A stretch of 7,403 nt of DNA, from NCBI GenBank assembly GCA_947296835.1, contig CAMYQS010000063.1, positions 1-7,403 of the forward strand, read 5' to 3'. Under the pieces are notes generated by a model, which made no database searches, had not been told where the DNA came from, and saw only the letters and a program-made list of their open reading frames with translations. Within the stretch, counting starts at the first letter, position 1, and each line of letters begins with the position of its first letter. Below are positions 1-6,056 of the stretch, piece after piece. This DNA is from an uncultured Atopostipes sp. Lineage in GTDB: Bacteria; Bacillota; Bacilli; Lactobacillales; Carnobacteriaceae_A. A program made the position numbers and the translations under genes.

Positions 1-1135
1 TGTTGTACCTGTGGGAACGGGTTGGGATACGGATCCATTCGAACCTGTTATTAAAGATGACCGCGTATATGCACGTGGTTCAAGTGACGATAAAGGGCCA
101 ACAATGGCTGCTTACTATGCATTAAAAATGATTCGTGATTTAAAATTGCCTGTCTCAAAACGTATCCGTGTAATTATTGGTACGGATGAAGAATCTGGAT
201 GGGGCTGTATGGATCACTATCTGAAAGTTGCTGAAACACCAGACTTTGGTTTCTCGCCTGACGCAAACTTCCCGATTATTAACGGTGAAAAAGGTAACGT
301 GAGTGTTCAGTTGAATTTTAAAGGCGAAAATGGCGAAACAACTCGTTTAATTTCATTTGACTCTGGTTTACGTCCAAATATGGTGCCTCAAGACGCAAAA
401 GCGGTAGTAGATGTAACAGATGCGGATGCTGTAGTTGAAGCTTTCAAAGCGTATCTAGATGCTCAACCAGTTACAGGTGAGGCGACAGTGGATGGAAATA
501 ACGTTACACTAACAGCTGTAGGACAAGCATCACACGGTGCACAACCTGCAAACGGAATTAACGCTGCAACTTATCTAGCGGATTTCTTAAATGGGTTAGG
601 TTTCGAAAAAGATGCAAAAGCATACTTAAGCGTTATCGCAACTTATTTACATGAAAACTCAGATGGTAAGAAATTAGGGATTGATTATAACGATGACCTA
701 ATGGGTGAGTTAACTGCCAACTTTGGTATTTTCAAATTCGCTGAAGGTGGAGAGAATTTTGTAAACGCAAATATGCGTTTCCCACAAGGAACAGATGGAG
801 ACACGATTTTAGCGCATTTCAAAGAAACGCTAAAAGACGAGGATGTTGAAGCTGAAATTGTTGGATTATCTAAAGAACCTCACTACGTTCCAAAAGATGA
901 TCCACTAGTTGAAACATTATTAAATGTTTACCACAAACAAACAGGACTTGACGCACATGAAATGATTATCGGTGGAGGTACTTACGGTCGTTTATTAGAA
1001 CGTGGAGTTGCCTTCGGAGCAATGTTCCCAGACAGTATCGATACAATGCATCAAGCCAACGAATTCATGGCAATCGATGACCTAATGCGCGCAATGGCAA
1101 TATATGCAGAGTCAATTTATGAGTTAGTTAAATAA
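1..1135 (+). CDS. pepV: PepV-type dipeptidase (M20 metallopeptidase), 5' end outside window
   Basis: Zinc-dependent cytosolic dipeptidase that splits dipeptides, a final step of peptide use in lactic acid bacteria. The reading frame is open at the left edge (first full codon at base 2), so the gene is partial; 377 residues and a TAA stop are present. Visible M20 residues, counted from base 2, are D29 in GSSDDKGP (bridging Asp), E63-E64 in GTDEESGWG (catalytic base and metal ligand), D87 in FSPDANF, H178 in ASHGAQP of the lid domain, and H349 in TMHQANEF near the C-terminus. The metal residues sit at a constant offset of 90 from Lactobacillus PepV numbering as I recall it (D119, E153, E154, D177, H439), so about 90 residues including the HxD motif lie just outside and the whole protein is about 467 aa, the family norm. 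It ends alone at a strong terminator. Family assignment is very secure. Confidence 0.95.
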   Translation, partial: VVPVGTGWDTDPFEPVIKDDRVYARGSSDDKGPTMAAYYALKMIRDLKLPVSKRIRVIIGTDEESGWGCMDHYLKVAETPDFGFSPDANFPIINGEKGNVSVQLNFKGENGETTRLISFDSGLRPNMVPQDAKAVVDVTDADAVVEAFKAYLDAQPVTGEATVDGNNVTLTAVGQASHGAQPANGINAATYLADFLNGLGFEKDAKAYLSVIATYLHENSDGKKLGIDYNDDLMGELTANFGIFKFAEGGENFVNANMRFPQGTDGDTILAHFKETLKDEDVEAEIVGLSKEPHYVPKDDPLVETLLNVYHKQTGLDAHEMIIGGGTYGRLLERGVAFGAMFPDSIDTMHQANEFMAIDDLMRAMAIYAESIYELVK

Positions 1136-1150
1136 GAATAGATCAATTAG

Positions 1151-1190
1151 AAAAGTCGTGTATTCTCAGATTTGAGAGTACACGACTTTT
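1151..1190 (+). terminator. intrinsic terminator of pepV
   Basis: An 18-bp stem (1151-1168 with 1173-1190, one G-U pair) closes a 4-nt loop, GATT. The right arm ends in a T-run and the left arm starts with an A-run, so it could also work on the other strand. It lies 15 bases after the pepV stop. Confidence 0.93.
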
Positions 1191-1374
1191 TAATTTCAAC
1201 ATCTTCTTCGGTTGGTTAATTTTCTAAAACTATCTTAACATTATTAGGTACTGAAAATGTGTCGATCGTGTCATCTGTATTCTCTAATACACCAATAAAT
1301 TAACATTTTGGTAATATACAAAAATGTATCTACTTCAGTTGTTTGCGGAATAAAAGTATTAACAACCAAAGTAA
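1191..1374. other. gap between two terminators; no intact gene
   Basis: About 184 bases lie between the pepV terminator and the lipoprotein terminator. I see no intact reading frame with a ribosome binding site and no good promoter. The only structure is two coding-like stretches on the - strand, listed separately as a possible gene remnant. Confidence 0.6.
1216..1372 (-). pseudogene. possible frameshifted C-terminal remnant of an unknown gene
   Basis: Two adjoining - strand stretches read like protein but in different frames. Bases 1372-1304 encode a segment beginning TLVVNTFIPQTTEVDTF and ending ITKM; bases 1296-1216 encode a segment beginning IGVLENTDDTIDTF and ending VKIVLEN before a TAA at 1218-1216. 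A shift of frame between about 1304 and 1296 would join them into roughly 50 residues. There is no start codon with a ribosome binding site, and the left part begins immediately after the lipoprotein terminator. I do not recognise the family. The two parts share a VDTF/IDTF motif, which may be chance. It could equally be ordinary non-coding DNA that happens to be open. Confidence 0.28.
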
Positions 1375-1412
1375 AAGAGTGGTATAGTCTCCTAAAAGAC
1401 TACACCACCCTT
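1375..1412 (-). terminator. intrinsic terminator of the GerMN lipoprotein gene
   Basis: Read on the - strand, 1412-1397 pairs with 1390-1375 over 16 positions (two as G-U wobbles) around a 6-nt loop, and is followed by a U-rich tract (UUUUACUUU). The two wobbles become A-C mismatches on the + strand, so the hairpin is built for the - strand transcript. It starts 22 bases after the lipoprotein stop codon. Confidence 0.88.
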
Positions 1413-1433
1413 GTTGATATGATTACTTAAGAT

Positions 1434-2549
1434 TTACTCATTAACCATTTCTTGGTTAAAGTTCAATGTTTCGCCATCTTTTAAGATCATGTGTGCACCA
1501 GAGTAAGGTTCACCTTCAACGGTTAATAGAACTTCATCTGTTCCATAGTATTGGCTTAGTGTGTTCACTAAGTTATAGATGAAGAACAATTCTCCTGTTG
1601 AGCCAGCATTCATATTCTCAAATTCTTCAGATACATCCACTTCAATTACACGATCACTGTTTAAGAATAAATACTGGATTTCAGTACCTTCTGGTAAAAT
1701 GTTTGTTTCAGGATAATCTGGATTTTGTCCGCTTAATAATTCTTGTAGCGCTACTCGAGCAGGGTCATTTGTCATTAACTGGACGTCAGCGTCGACAACA
1801 TCCATACCCATTGCTTGTTCATCCGCTACATAAACACTTACTGGAATAACTTCTGTTGAGTTTTCTTCAATCGTCTCTAATTTTGATTCAACAACGAATT
1901 CGCCATCTTCATAGATTTCAGCAACTAATCCAACATTCTCAGCGTAGTAGCGTTTTGTTGTAGCACCATCTTCGTACGCTATCGTTATTTCTAATGTCGT
2001 ATAAGTGTCTGCAGGGACAGTGATTTCATGATCGACTGCTGTAATTTCAAAATCCGTTCCGTCACCTTCCCAGGTCGTCCCAACCTCAATCGGTAATTGT
2101 AAGACTGTTTCTTCAATTGTATCAGCAGGAATTGTCCCGATTTCACTAAAGTTGTCACGGTAGTAAGTTTCTTCATTTTGGAATGTTCGAACGATTGCAT
2201 CCGCTCGGTATTCATAAATTTCCGCTACTGTAGTTCCACTATTATTTCTCGCTATTTGATAGAAGTCATCTTGATTAAACTGAGGATACCATGAGTATGC
2301 AGCATATTCGTTACCAGTTCCTACATAATGATAACTCACATTGTCCAGACGAGGCATCCAGACCGCTAAATCTTGGTTGATTTCAGAGTCAACGGTCTCA
2401 TCTGAATCATTATCTTCGTTAACATCATCAACTATTTCAGTTGGTTGGTCTGTTTCAGTTTCCTCGGGTTCATTTTGCAATAATCCGCAACTGGATAAAA
2501 TTCCGACCGATAGAAAAAGTGATAACCACTTCATTGTTCGCTTATTCAT
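1434..2549 (-). CDS. GerMN-domain lipoprotein
   Basis: Probable membrane-anchored extracellular lipoprotein, 371 aa. The N-terminus is a lipoprotein signal: MNKRTMK, a hydrophobic stretch, then lipobox LSSC with the lipidated cysteine at residue 21. An acidic, Asp/Glu/Thr-rich linker follows (about 22-60). Residues about 62-225 form a beta-rich domain with PIEVGTTWEGDG, VPADTYTTLEI and YYAENVGLVAEIY, a pattern seen in other secreted lipoproteins. Residues about 234-368 match the GerMN domain (first described in the germination protein GerM), with NDPARVALQELLSG and LFFIYNLVNTLSQ. The start is ATG at 2549: AAAAGGAG ends directly against the upstream in-frame TTG at 2558, ruling that codon out, and lies 9 nt from the ATG. 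Single-gene unit, divergent from the NDT operon. Domain assignment is firm; the role (possibly cell-envelope or peptidoglycan related) is unknown. Confidence 0.88.
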   Translation of the reverse strand: MNKRTMKWLSLFLSVGILSSCGLLQNEPEETETDQPTEIVDDVNEDNDSDETVDSEINQDLAVWMPRLDNVSYHYVGTGNEYAAYSWYPQFNQDDFYQIARNNSGTTVAEIYEYRADAIVRTFQNEETYYRDNFSEIGTIPADTIEETVLQLPIEVGTTWEGDGTDFEITAVDHEITVPADTYTTLEITIAYEDGATTKRYYAENVGLVAEIYEDGEFVVESKLETIEENSTEVIPVSVYVADEQAMGMDVVDADVQLMTNDPARVALQELLSGQNPDYPETNILPEGTEIQYLFLNSDRVIEVDVSEEFENMNAGSTGELFFIYNLVNTLSQYYGTDEVLLTVEGEPYSGAHMILKDGETLNFNQEMVNE

Positions 2550-2558
2550 TAAAACCAA

Positions 2559-2566
2559 CTCCTTTT
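2559..2566 (-). promoter_or_regulatory. ribosome binding site that fixes the lipoprotein start
   Basis: AAAAGGAG on the - strand. It touches the in-frame TTG at 2558-2556 and is 9 nt from the ATG at 2549-2547, so the ATG is the real start. Confidence 0.85.
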
Positions 2567-2588
2567 AAAGTCTTATTTTCTTATCTAA

Positions 2589-2597
2589 ATTATAACA
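2589..2597 (-). promoter_or_regulatory. extended -10 promoter of the lipoprotein gene
   Basis: The - strand reads TGTTATAAT, a perfect TATAAT preceded by the TGn extension. The -35 position 17 bp upstream (GTGTAT, 2617-2612) is poor, which is common for extended -10 promoters. The predicted leader is about 30-35 nt. Confidence 0.65.
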
Positions 2598-2625
2598 TAT
2601 AAGTTATTTTGATACACGAATGTGC

Positions 2626-2645
2626 ATTTTACAGACATGTAAAAT
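2626..2645. promoter_or_regulatory. operator-like inverted repeat between divergent promoters
   Basis: ATTTTACA (2626-2633), spacer GACA, TGTAAAAT (2638-2645): eight perfect base pairs of dyad symmetry. It lies upstream of the -35 region of the - strand lipoprotein promoter and upstream of the -10 box of the + strand NDT promoter, where one repressor or activator could act on both. The regulator is unknown. Confidence 0.45.
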
Positions 2646-2664
2646 TATCTAAATATATAATTTT
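2641..2664. repeat. second, overlapping AT-rich inverted repeat
   Basis: AAAATTAT (2641-2648) and ATAATTTT (2657-2664) are perfect inverted copies 8 bp apart. The left arm shares bases 2641-2645 with the preceding inverted repeat, so three related half-sites stand in a row just before the NDT -10 box. Confidence 0.4.
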
Positions 2665-2673
2665 GTAGTAAAA

Positions 2674-2679
2674 TATAAT
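2674..2679 (+). promoter_or_regulatory. -10 box of the NDT-macrodomain operon
   Basis: A perfect TATAAT, 35 bases before the NDT start codon. The -35 position (around 2651-2656, AAATAT) is not recognisable and there is no TG extension. The inverted repeats cover the expected -35 region, which would suit activator-dependent or repressed transcription. Confidence 0.5.
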
Positions 2680-2714
2680 ATAGTCGAATAAACATGTTTT
2701 AAAGGAGAAATGAT

Positions 2715-3200
2715 ATGAGTTTTAAAATTTATTTTGGAGCACCATTATTTAACGAAATGGAATTAATGTACAATGAATATGTTGTTGGCAAGATTCGCGA
2801 GAAATATGGGGATAAAGTAGAAATTTACTTACCACAAGAGAACGCAGCAATTAATGATAAATCAGGTTTTGCGGACTCAATTGCGATTGCTCAAGGAGAT
2901 AATGCTTATTTAGAAGAAGCAGACATGTTAATTGCAGTTTTAGATGGCGTTACACCTGACAGTGGTTTATCTGCTGAATTAGGCTATTTCTATGCCTTAG
3001 ATCGTCCGATATTAGGCTTATATACGGACACTCGTCAGGGTACACACGGTAATCAACAGAAAATTGAAGCATTAGACGAAATTGCAGAATCACAATTTTC
3101 ATATATTAATCTCTATACAGTTGGTTTAGTAAAATTAAAAGGCGAAATTATCAATAGCTCTGAAAAGTTAGTCGCTAAAATAGGGGAGTTTTTAGACTAA
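2715..3200 (+). CDS. nucleoside 2-deoxyribosyltransferase family protein
   Basis: Cytosolic protein of 161 aa, the usual size for the nucleoside 2-deoxyribosyltransferase (NDT) family, which swaps the base on 2'-deoxynucleosides for another free purine or pyrimidine; some relatives only hydrolyse the N-glycosidic bond. Family marks are IYFGAPLFN at residues 4-12, YLPQEN at 38-43, the DG pair at 77-78 and DSGLSAELGYFYAL at 82-95, in which E88 is the expected nucleophilic glutamate. The ATG has AAAGGAG 7 nt upstream. It is the first gene of an operon and stops 25 bases before the macrodomain gene, suggesting a joint role in nucleoside or ADP-ribose metabolite handling. Substrate (deoxynucleoside, nucleotide, or an NAD-derived ribosyl compound) cannot be read from the sequence. 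Family confident, reaction less so. Confidence 0.88.
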   Translation: MSFKIYFGAPLFNEMELMYNEYVVGKIREKYGDKVEIYLPQENAAINDKSGFADSIAIAQGDNAYLEEADMLIAVLDGVTPDSGLSAELGYFYALDRPILGLYTDTRQGTHGNQQKIEALDEIAESQFSYINLYTVGLVKLKGEIINSSEKLVAKIGEFLD

Positions 3201-3214
3201 TAGAATAAAGATAT

Positions 3215-3220
3215 AGGTGG
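3215..3220 (+). promoter_or_regulatory. ribosome binding site that fixes the macrodomain start
   Basis: AGGTGG overlaps the in-frame GTG at 3217-3219, which therefore cannot be the start, and stands 5 nt before ATG at 3226. Confidence 0.75.
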
Positions 3221-3225
3221 ATAAA

Positions 3226-3753
3226 ATGGGGCAAGACATAACGATTTTAAAAACAGACATCACAACATTAGACGTAGATGTAATTGTAAATGCTGCGAAC
3301 CGCTCGTTATTGGGTGGAGGAGGCGTTGACGGTGCGATTCATAAGGCAGCTGGACCTGAGTTGCTTGAAGCAACGAAAAAACTAGGTGGCGCAAACACTG
3401 GAGAAGCTAAAATCACAAAAGGTTATAACTTACCTGCAAAATTTATTATTCATACAGTCGGTCCAATCTATCGTGATGGAACTGAGGACGAAGCAATTTT
3501 ACTAGCATCTTGTTATAAAAATTCGCTGGAACTAGCGGATGAAGAAAAACTAGAGACGATTGCATTTTCTGCAATTAGTACGGGCGTCTATGGTTATCCG
3601 ATTGAAGAAGCTACAGAGATTGCTATTTCGACTGTTAAACAAGTATTACCAAAATTAACACATGTTAAGCATGTTATATTCGTTGTCTTTAATGATGCAA
3701 TTCAAGACATTTACGAAACGATTTTAGATGAAAACGAAGGAAGATTATCTTAA
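3226..3753 (+). CDS. macrodomain protein, YmdB/MacroD type (O-acetyl-ADP-ribose deacetylase-like)
   Basis: Stand-alone macrodomain of 175 aa, the normal length for the class. Members bind ADP-ribose and many hydrolyse O-acetyl-ADP-ribose or remove ADP-ribose from Asp/Glu side chains. Signature elements are VIVNAAN (19-25), LLGGGGVDGAIHKAAG (28-43), IIHTVGP (74-80) and the phosphate-binding loop AISTGVYGYP (116-125). N25 and D35 are at the positions reported as catalytic in E. coli YmdB, so activity is expected. The start is ATG at 3226 because the ribosome binding site overlaps the upstream in-frame GTG. It is the middle gene of the operon, 25 bases after NDT and 12 before YlxP. No sirtuin, lipoate ligase or GcvH-like gene lies beside it, so it is not the sirtuin-linked macrodomain system of staphylococci and streptococci. 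Identity very likely; the physiological substrate is open. Confidence 0.92.
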   Translation: MGQDITILKTDITTLDVDVIVNAANRSLLGGGGVDGAIHKAAGPELLEATKKLGGANTGEAKITKGYNLPAKFIIHTVGPIYRDGTEDEAILLASCYKNSLELADEEKLETIAFSAISTGVYGYPIEEATEIAISTVKQVLPKLTHVKHVIFVVFNDAIQDIYETILDENEGRLS

Positions 3754-3765
3754 TAGAGGGATATT

Positions 3766-4047
3766 ATGCACTTAATTGGAATTAAAGTAACCGTTCATTT
3801 TTATTATGTCGCGTCACTAAAAGAGAAACGTCGAATTATAAAAAGTATAACGGATCGCGTTCGTCATAAGTACAAGATTAGCGCCGCAGAAGTAGACTAT
3901 CTAGATAGTCTAGACCGAGGTTCCTTAGGATTTGGTGTCGTTTCAAATAATAGACAACATGCAGAAACAGTTTTACAAAAAGTATTGAATCAAATAGACA
4001 CTATCTCTGAAATTGAAGTGATTGAAGTAGAATGGTATGACGCATAA
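3766..4047 (+). CDS. ylxP: YlxP/DUF503 family protein
   Basis: Small conserved Firmicute protein of 93 aa, the family's usual length. The diagnostic stretch SLKEKRRIIKSITDRVRHKY (residues 18-37) is followed by ISAAEVDYLDSLDRGSLGFGVVSNN; the C-terminus is acidic. In Bacillus subtilis ylxP sits in the nusA-infB-rbfA operon and has been linked to ribosome function, but its biochemical role is not settled. Here it is instead the last gene of the NDT-macrodomain operon, 12 bases after the macrodomain stop, with AGAGGG 5 nt before the ATG, and is followed by a hairpin. Whether a second copy exists at the infB locus cannot be seen. Family membership is confident. Confidence 0.88.
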   Translation: MHLIGIKVTVHFYYVASLKEKRRIIKSITDRVRHKYKISAAEVDYLDSLDRGSLGFGVVSNNRQHAETVLQKVLNQIDTISEIEVIEVEWYDA

Positions 4048-4050
4048 ATC

Positions 4051-4091
4051 TACAACATAAGATGACGTTTTTTACGTCGTTGTACATTTTT
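4051..4091 (+). terminator. probable intrinsic terminator of the NDT-macro-ylxP operon
   Basis: GACGT (4064-4068) pairs with ACGTC (4074-4078) around a T-rich loop, and TACAAC (4051-4056) pairs with GTTGTA (4079-4084), leaving a 7-nt bulge on the left side. A run of five T follows at 4087-4091. The bulge makes it weaker than the other terminators in the window, so read-through into the DegV gene is possible. Confidence 0.6.
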
Positions 4092-4108
4092 GTGGAATGT
4101 GCTATATT
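4080..4108 (+). promoter_or_regulatory. promoter of the DegV/FakB gene
   Basis: TTGTAC (4080-4085), a 17-bp spacer, then TATATT (4103-4108) preceded by TG at 4100-4101, an extended -10. The -35 box lies inside the right arm of the upstream terminator hairpin. Predicted leader about 37 nt. Confidence 0.6.
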
Positions 4109-4151
4109 TTACTGAGCTTAAATTTATAGAGATTTGTAAAGGAGAAAAACT

Positions 4152-5030
4152 ATGATAAAAGTAATAATTGATTCTGGTGCAGATCAGAACAATTGGTTAA
4201 GAGGAAATTACGATTTCGATTTCTTGCCACTAAGTGTCATCATTGATGGAGAAGCCCGTTTAGATCGTCATGAAATTAGTTTGGCCGAACTACATTCAGC
4301 CATGAAAGATGGTAAAATGCCATCTACGTCACAGCCATCACCAGGACAAGTACATGCTATGTTAGATAAATACCGTGCGCAAGGTGATCAAGTATTATTT
4401 GTTACTATGTGGAAACAATTATCAGGTACCTTCCAAATGGTTAAGAGCACTATAGATGACTACAAAGAAACTTATCCTGAATTTCAAGTAGAGGTTGTAG
4501 ATAGTAATAGTGCTACAGGTGTAGAATCGATTATTGCCATCCAAGCAATGGAAATGGCGAATGCTGGTTACTCATTTGAAGATGTTGTTGAGCAAGCGAG
4601 ATGGAACGCTGACCACATGAGTGTTTACTTAACTGTTGATAAATTGGACTGGTTAGTAAAAGGTGGACGTTTATCAAAAGCAGCAGGTTACATTGGAGCA
4701 GCTTTAAACGTAAAACCAATATTAACGGTTGACGATGAAAAGCTATATTCTACAGGTGTTGTTCGGGGTAGTAAACGCGTATACAGCCGAATTACAGAAA
4801 AAATTAAAGAAGACACAGCAGCATTTACGGATCAAGTGATTTGTATAAGTCATGTCGACCAAGAGGAGAATGCACGTGTGGTAGAAGCATTGATTAATAA
4901 AGAAATTCCTGAAGCAAAAACGATGATTTTCGAATTCGGTGCTGTATTAGCAGCACATATTGGTTTAGGTGGAGTGGCAATTAGTGCCTTAACTGAGAAA
5001 CCAAAAACATATATTATGCCAAAAATTTAA
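4152..5030 (+). CDS. DegV family fatty-acid-binding protein (FakB-like)
   Basis: Cytosolic carrier of 292 aa, typical for DegV/FakB. FakB proteins hold a fatty acid for the kinase FakA, which makes acyl-phosphate for phospholipid synthesis from exogenous fatty acids. Family marks: DSGAD at residues 7-11, the STSQPSPGQ loop at 58-66, TMWKQLSGTFQ at 85-95, LDWLVKGGRLSKAAG at 165-179, the NVKPIL beta-strand at 186-191, VVRGSKR at 203-209, and the C-terminal ligand loop FGAVLAAHIGLGG (262-274) with H269. That loop is commonly HxGPG in the family, so leucine replaces the usual proline. AAAGGAG stands about 7 nt before the ATG. It is a single-gene unit with its own promoter and terminator; fakA is not in this window. 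Family is certain; which fatty acids it prefers is unknown. Confidence 0.92.
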   Translation: MIKVIIDSGADQNNWLRGNYDFDFLPLSVIIDGEARLDRHEISLAELHSAMKDGKMPSTSQPSPGQVHAMLDKYRAQGDQVLFVTMWKQLSGTFQMVKSTIDDYKETYPEFQVEVVDSNSATGVESIIAIQAMEMANAGYSFEDVVEQARWNADHMSVYLTVDKLDWLVKGGRLSKAAGYIGAALNVKPILTVDDEKLYSTGVVRGSKRVYSRITEKIKEDTAAFTDQVICISHVDQEENARVVEALINKEIPEAKTMIFEFGAVLAAHIGLGGVAISALTEKPKTYIMPKI

Positions 5031-5056
5031 TCGCTATTATAACTTAATTTTATTTT

Positions 5057-5093
5057 GAGAGGCCGTTGTTTATGACAATGGTCTTTCTTTTTT
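5057..5093 (+). terminator. intrinsic terminator of the DegV/FakB gene
   Basis: A 13-bp stem (5057-5069 with 5075-5087, three G-U pairs) around loop TTATG, followed by six T at 5088-5093. Confidence 0.9.
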
Positions 5094-5123
5094 GATGATA
5101 TATTTTTAAAGGTATACGCTTTC

Positions 5124-5132
5124 TGATATAAT
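5124..5132 (+). promoter_or_regulatory. extended -10 promoter of the metallophosphoesterase gene
   Basis: TGATATAAT: a perfect TATAAT at 5127-5132 with the TGn extension. The -35 position (TTTTAA, 5104-5109) is weak. Leader about 25 nt to the proposed TTG start. Confidence 0.65.
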
Positions 5133-5152
5133 ATTGATGTTATATTCCAAAA

Positions 5153-5159
5153 GAGGTGA
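5153..5159 (+). promoter_or_regulatory. ribosome binding site that points to a TTG start
   Basis: GAGGTGA overlaps the in-frame GTG at 5156-5158, so that codon cannot be the start; the TTG at 5165-5167 is 5 nt downstream. Confidence 0.75.
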
Positions 5160-5164
5160 AAGTA

Positions 5165-6013
5165 TTGAAGTATTGGATATTATTTGGACTACTATTTATT
5201 CTCGTCGCATATTTATATTTTCAAAATAATGGTTTAAAACATACTACATATAAGTTGTCTTTACCAAAGGCTCACTCAAAGTTAAAAGACAAGAAGATTG
5301 TTTTCTTTTCAGATACGCACTTTCGTAATCGAAACTCGCATACGTTTTATGATCGTTTAATTGATGAAATAGAAGGCTTAGAGCCAGATTTAATTTTATT
5401 TGGTGGAGATATTGTTCATGCTAGTTCAACAGAGATGGCGGTTGAACATGCGAAAGACTTTTTCTTTCAAGTCGGTAAAATCGCTCCTTGTCATGTCATC
5501 TATGGTAACCATGATATTGAAAGTTCACGAATGAATGAACTACAAACGATTCTTAAAATAACGGGTGTTAACGTATTAGATAATAAAGCAACTTGGGTTT
5601 CTTTTGGCCCCTCGAGTGTTGGTTTTTGGTTAATGGGTCTAGCTGAGTATCAATCATCACTACAAATTAAAAGCGATGTTTTATCTAAGATTTCATTACC
5701 AAAAGATGGTTCAGATGCACCGAAAATTCTATTAGCGCATCATCCGCAATATTTTGAAAAATATTTAGAAGATGAAAAGAAACGTCCTGATTTAGTATTA
5801 TCTGGACACACACATGGTGGTCAAGTTATCTTACCACTAGTTGGAGGTCTTTTTGCGCCCGGACAAGGTGTGAATCCTAAATTTGATTTTGGGATCTTTA
5901 ATAGTGAAAAGTATCCATCAAGTCGTTTAATCTTAACAAAAGGGGTGGGGAACTCAACATTCCCATTCCGTGTGAATAATCGTCCTGAAATAGTGACGAT
6001 TGAGTTTGAATAA
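5165..6013 (+). CDS. membrane-anchored YkuE-type metallophosphoesterase, TTG start
   Basis: Calcineurin-like phosphoesterase of 282 aa. Counting from the TTG start, residues about 4-19 form one hydrophobic segment (a signal anchor; no twin-arginine pair, unlike Bacillus YkuE, which uses Tat export), so the enzyme domain probably sits outside the membrane. All metal-binding motifs are intact and in order: FSDTH with D50 and H52, GGD with D82, GNHD with N115-H116, AHHP with H192-H193, and SGHTHGGQ with H215 and H217. Relatives hydrolyse phosphomonoesters or pyrophosphates such as UDP-diacylglucosamine; the substrate here is not apparent. It has its own extended -10 promoter and no convincing terminator, only a weak AT-rich inverted repeat at 6033-6053. 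Family certain, start fairly sure. Confidence 0.9.
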   Translation: MKYWILFGLLFILVAYLYFQNNGLKHTTYKLSLPKAHSKLKDKKIVFFSDTHFRNRNSHTFYDRLIDEIEGLEPDLILFGGDIVHASSTEMAVEHAKDFFFQVGKIAPCHVIYGNHDIESSRMNELQTILKITGVNVLDNKATWVSFGPSSVGFWLMGLAEYQSSLQIKSDVLSKISLPKDGSDAPKILLAHHPQYFEKYLEDEKKRPDLVLSGHTHGGQVILPLVGGLFAPGQGVNPKFDFGIFNSEKYPSSRLILTKGVGNSTFPFRVNNRPEIVTIEFE

Positions 6014-6056
6014 ATTTTGTTGGAAATGACGCTTAATATACTGTGACTATTAACGC

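Noticed and set aside
1598..1849. Reading frame on + inside the lipoprotein gene
   Set aside because: Antisense shadow of a well-supported gene, with no ribosome binding site and no protein-family features; the same applies to other open frames inside pepV, the lipoprotein, DegV and phosphoesterase genes.
2715..3753. NDT plus macrodomain as a toxin-antitoxin pair of the DarT-DarG kind
   Set aside because: The NDT protein shows no DarT or ADP-ribosyltransferase motifs, and the macrodomain is the common YmdB/MacroD type, so a toxin role has no support here.
6033..6053. TTAATA...TATTAA inverted repeat after the metallophosphoesterase as a terminator
   Set aside because: Six A-T-only pairs, a 9-nt loop and no T-run; too weak to call.
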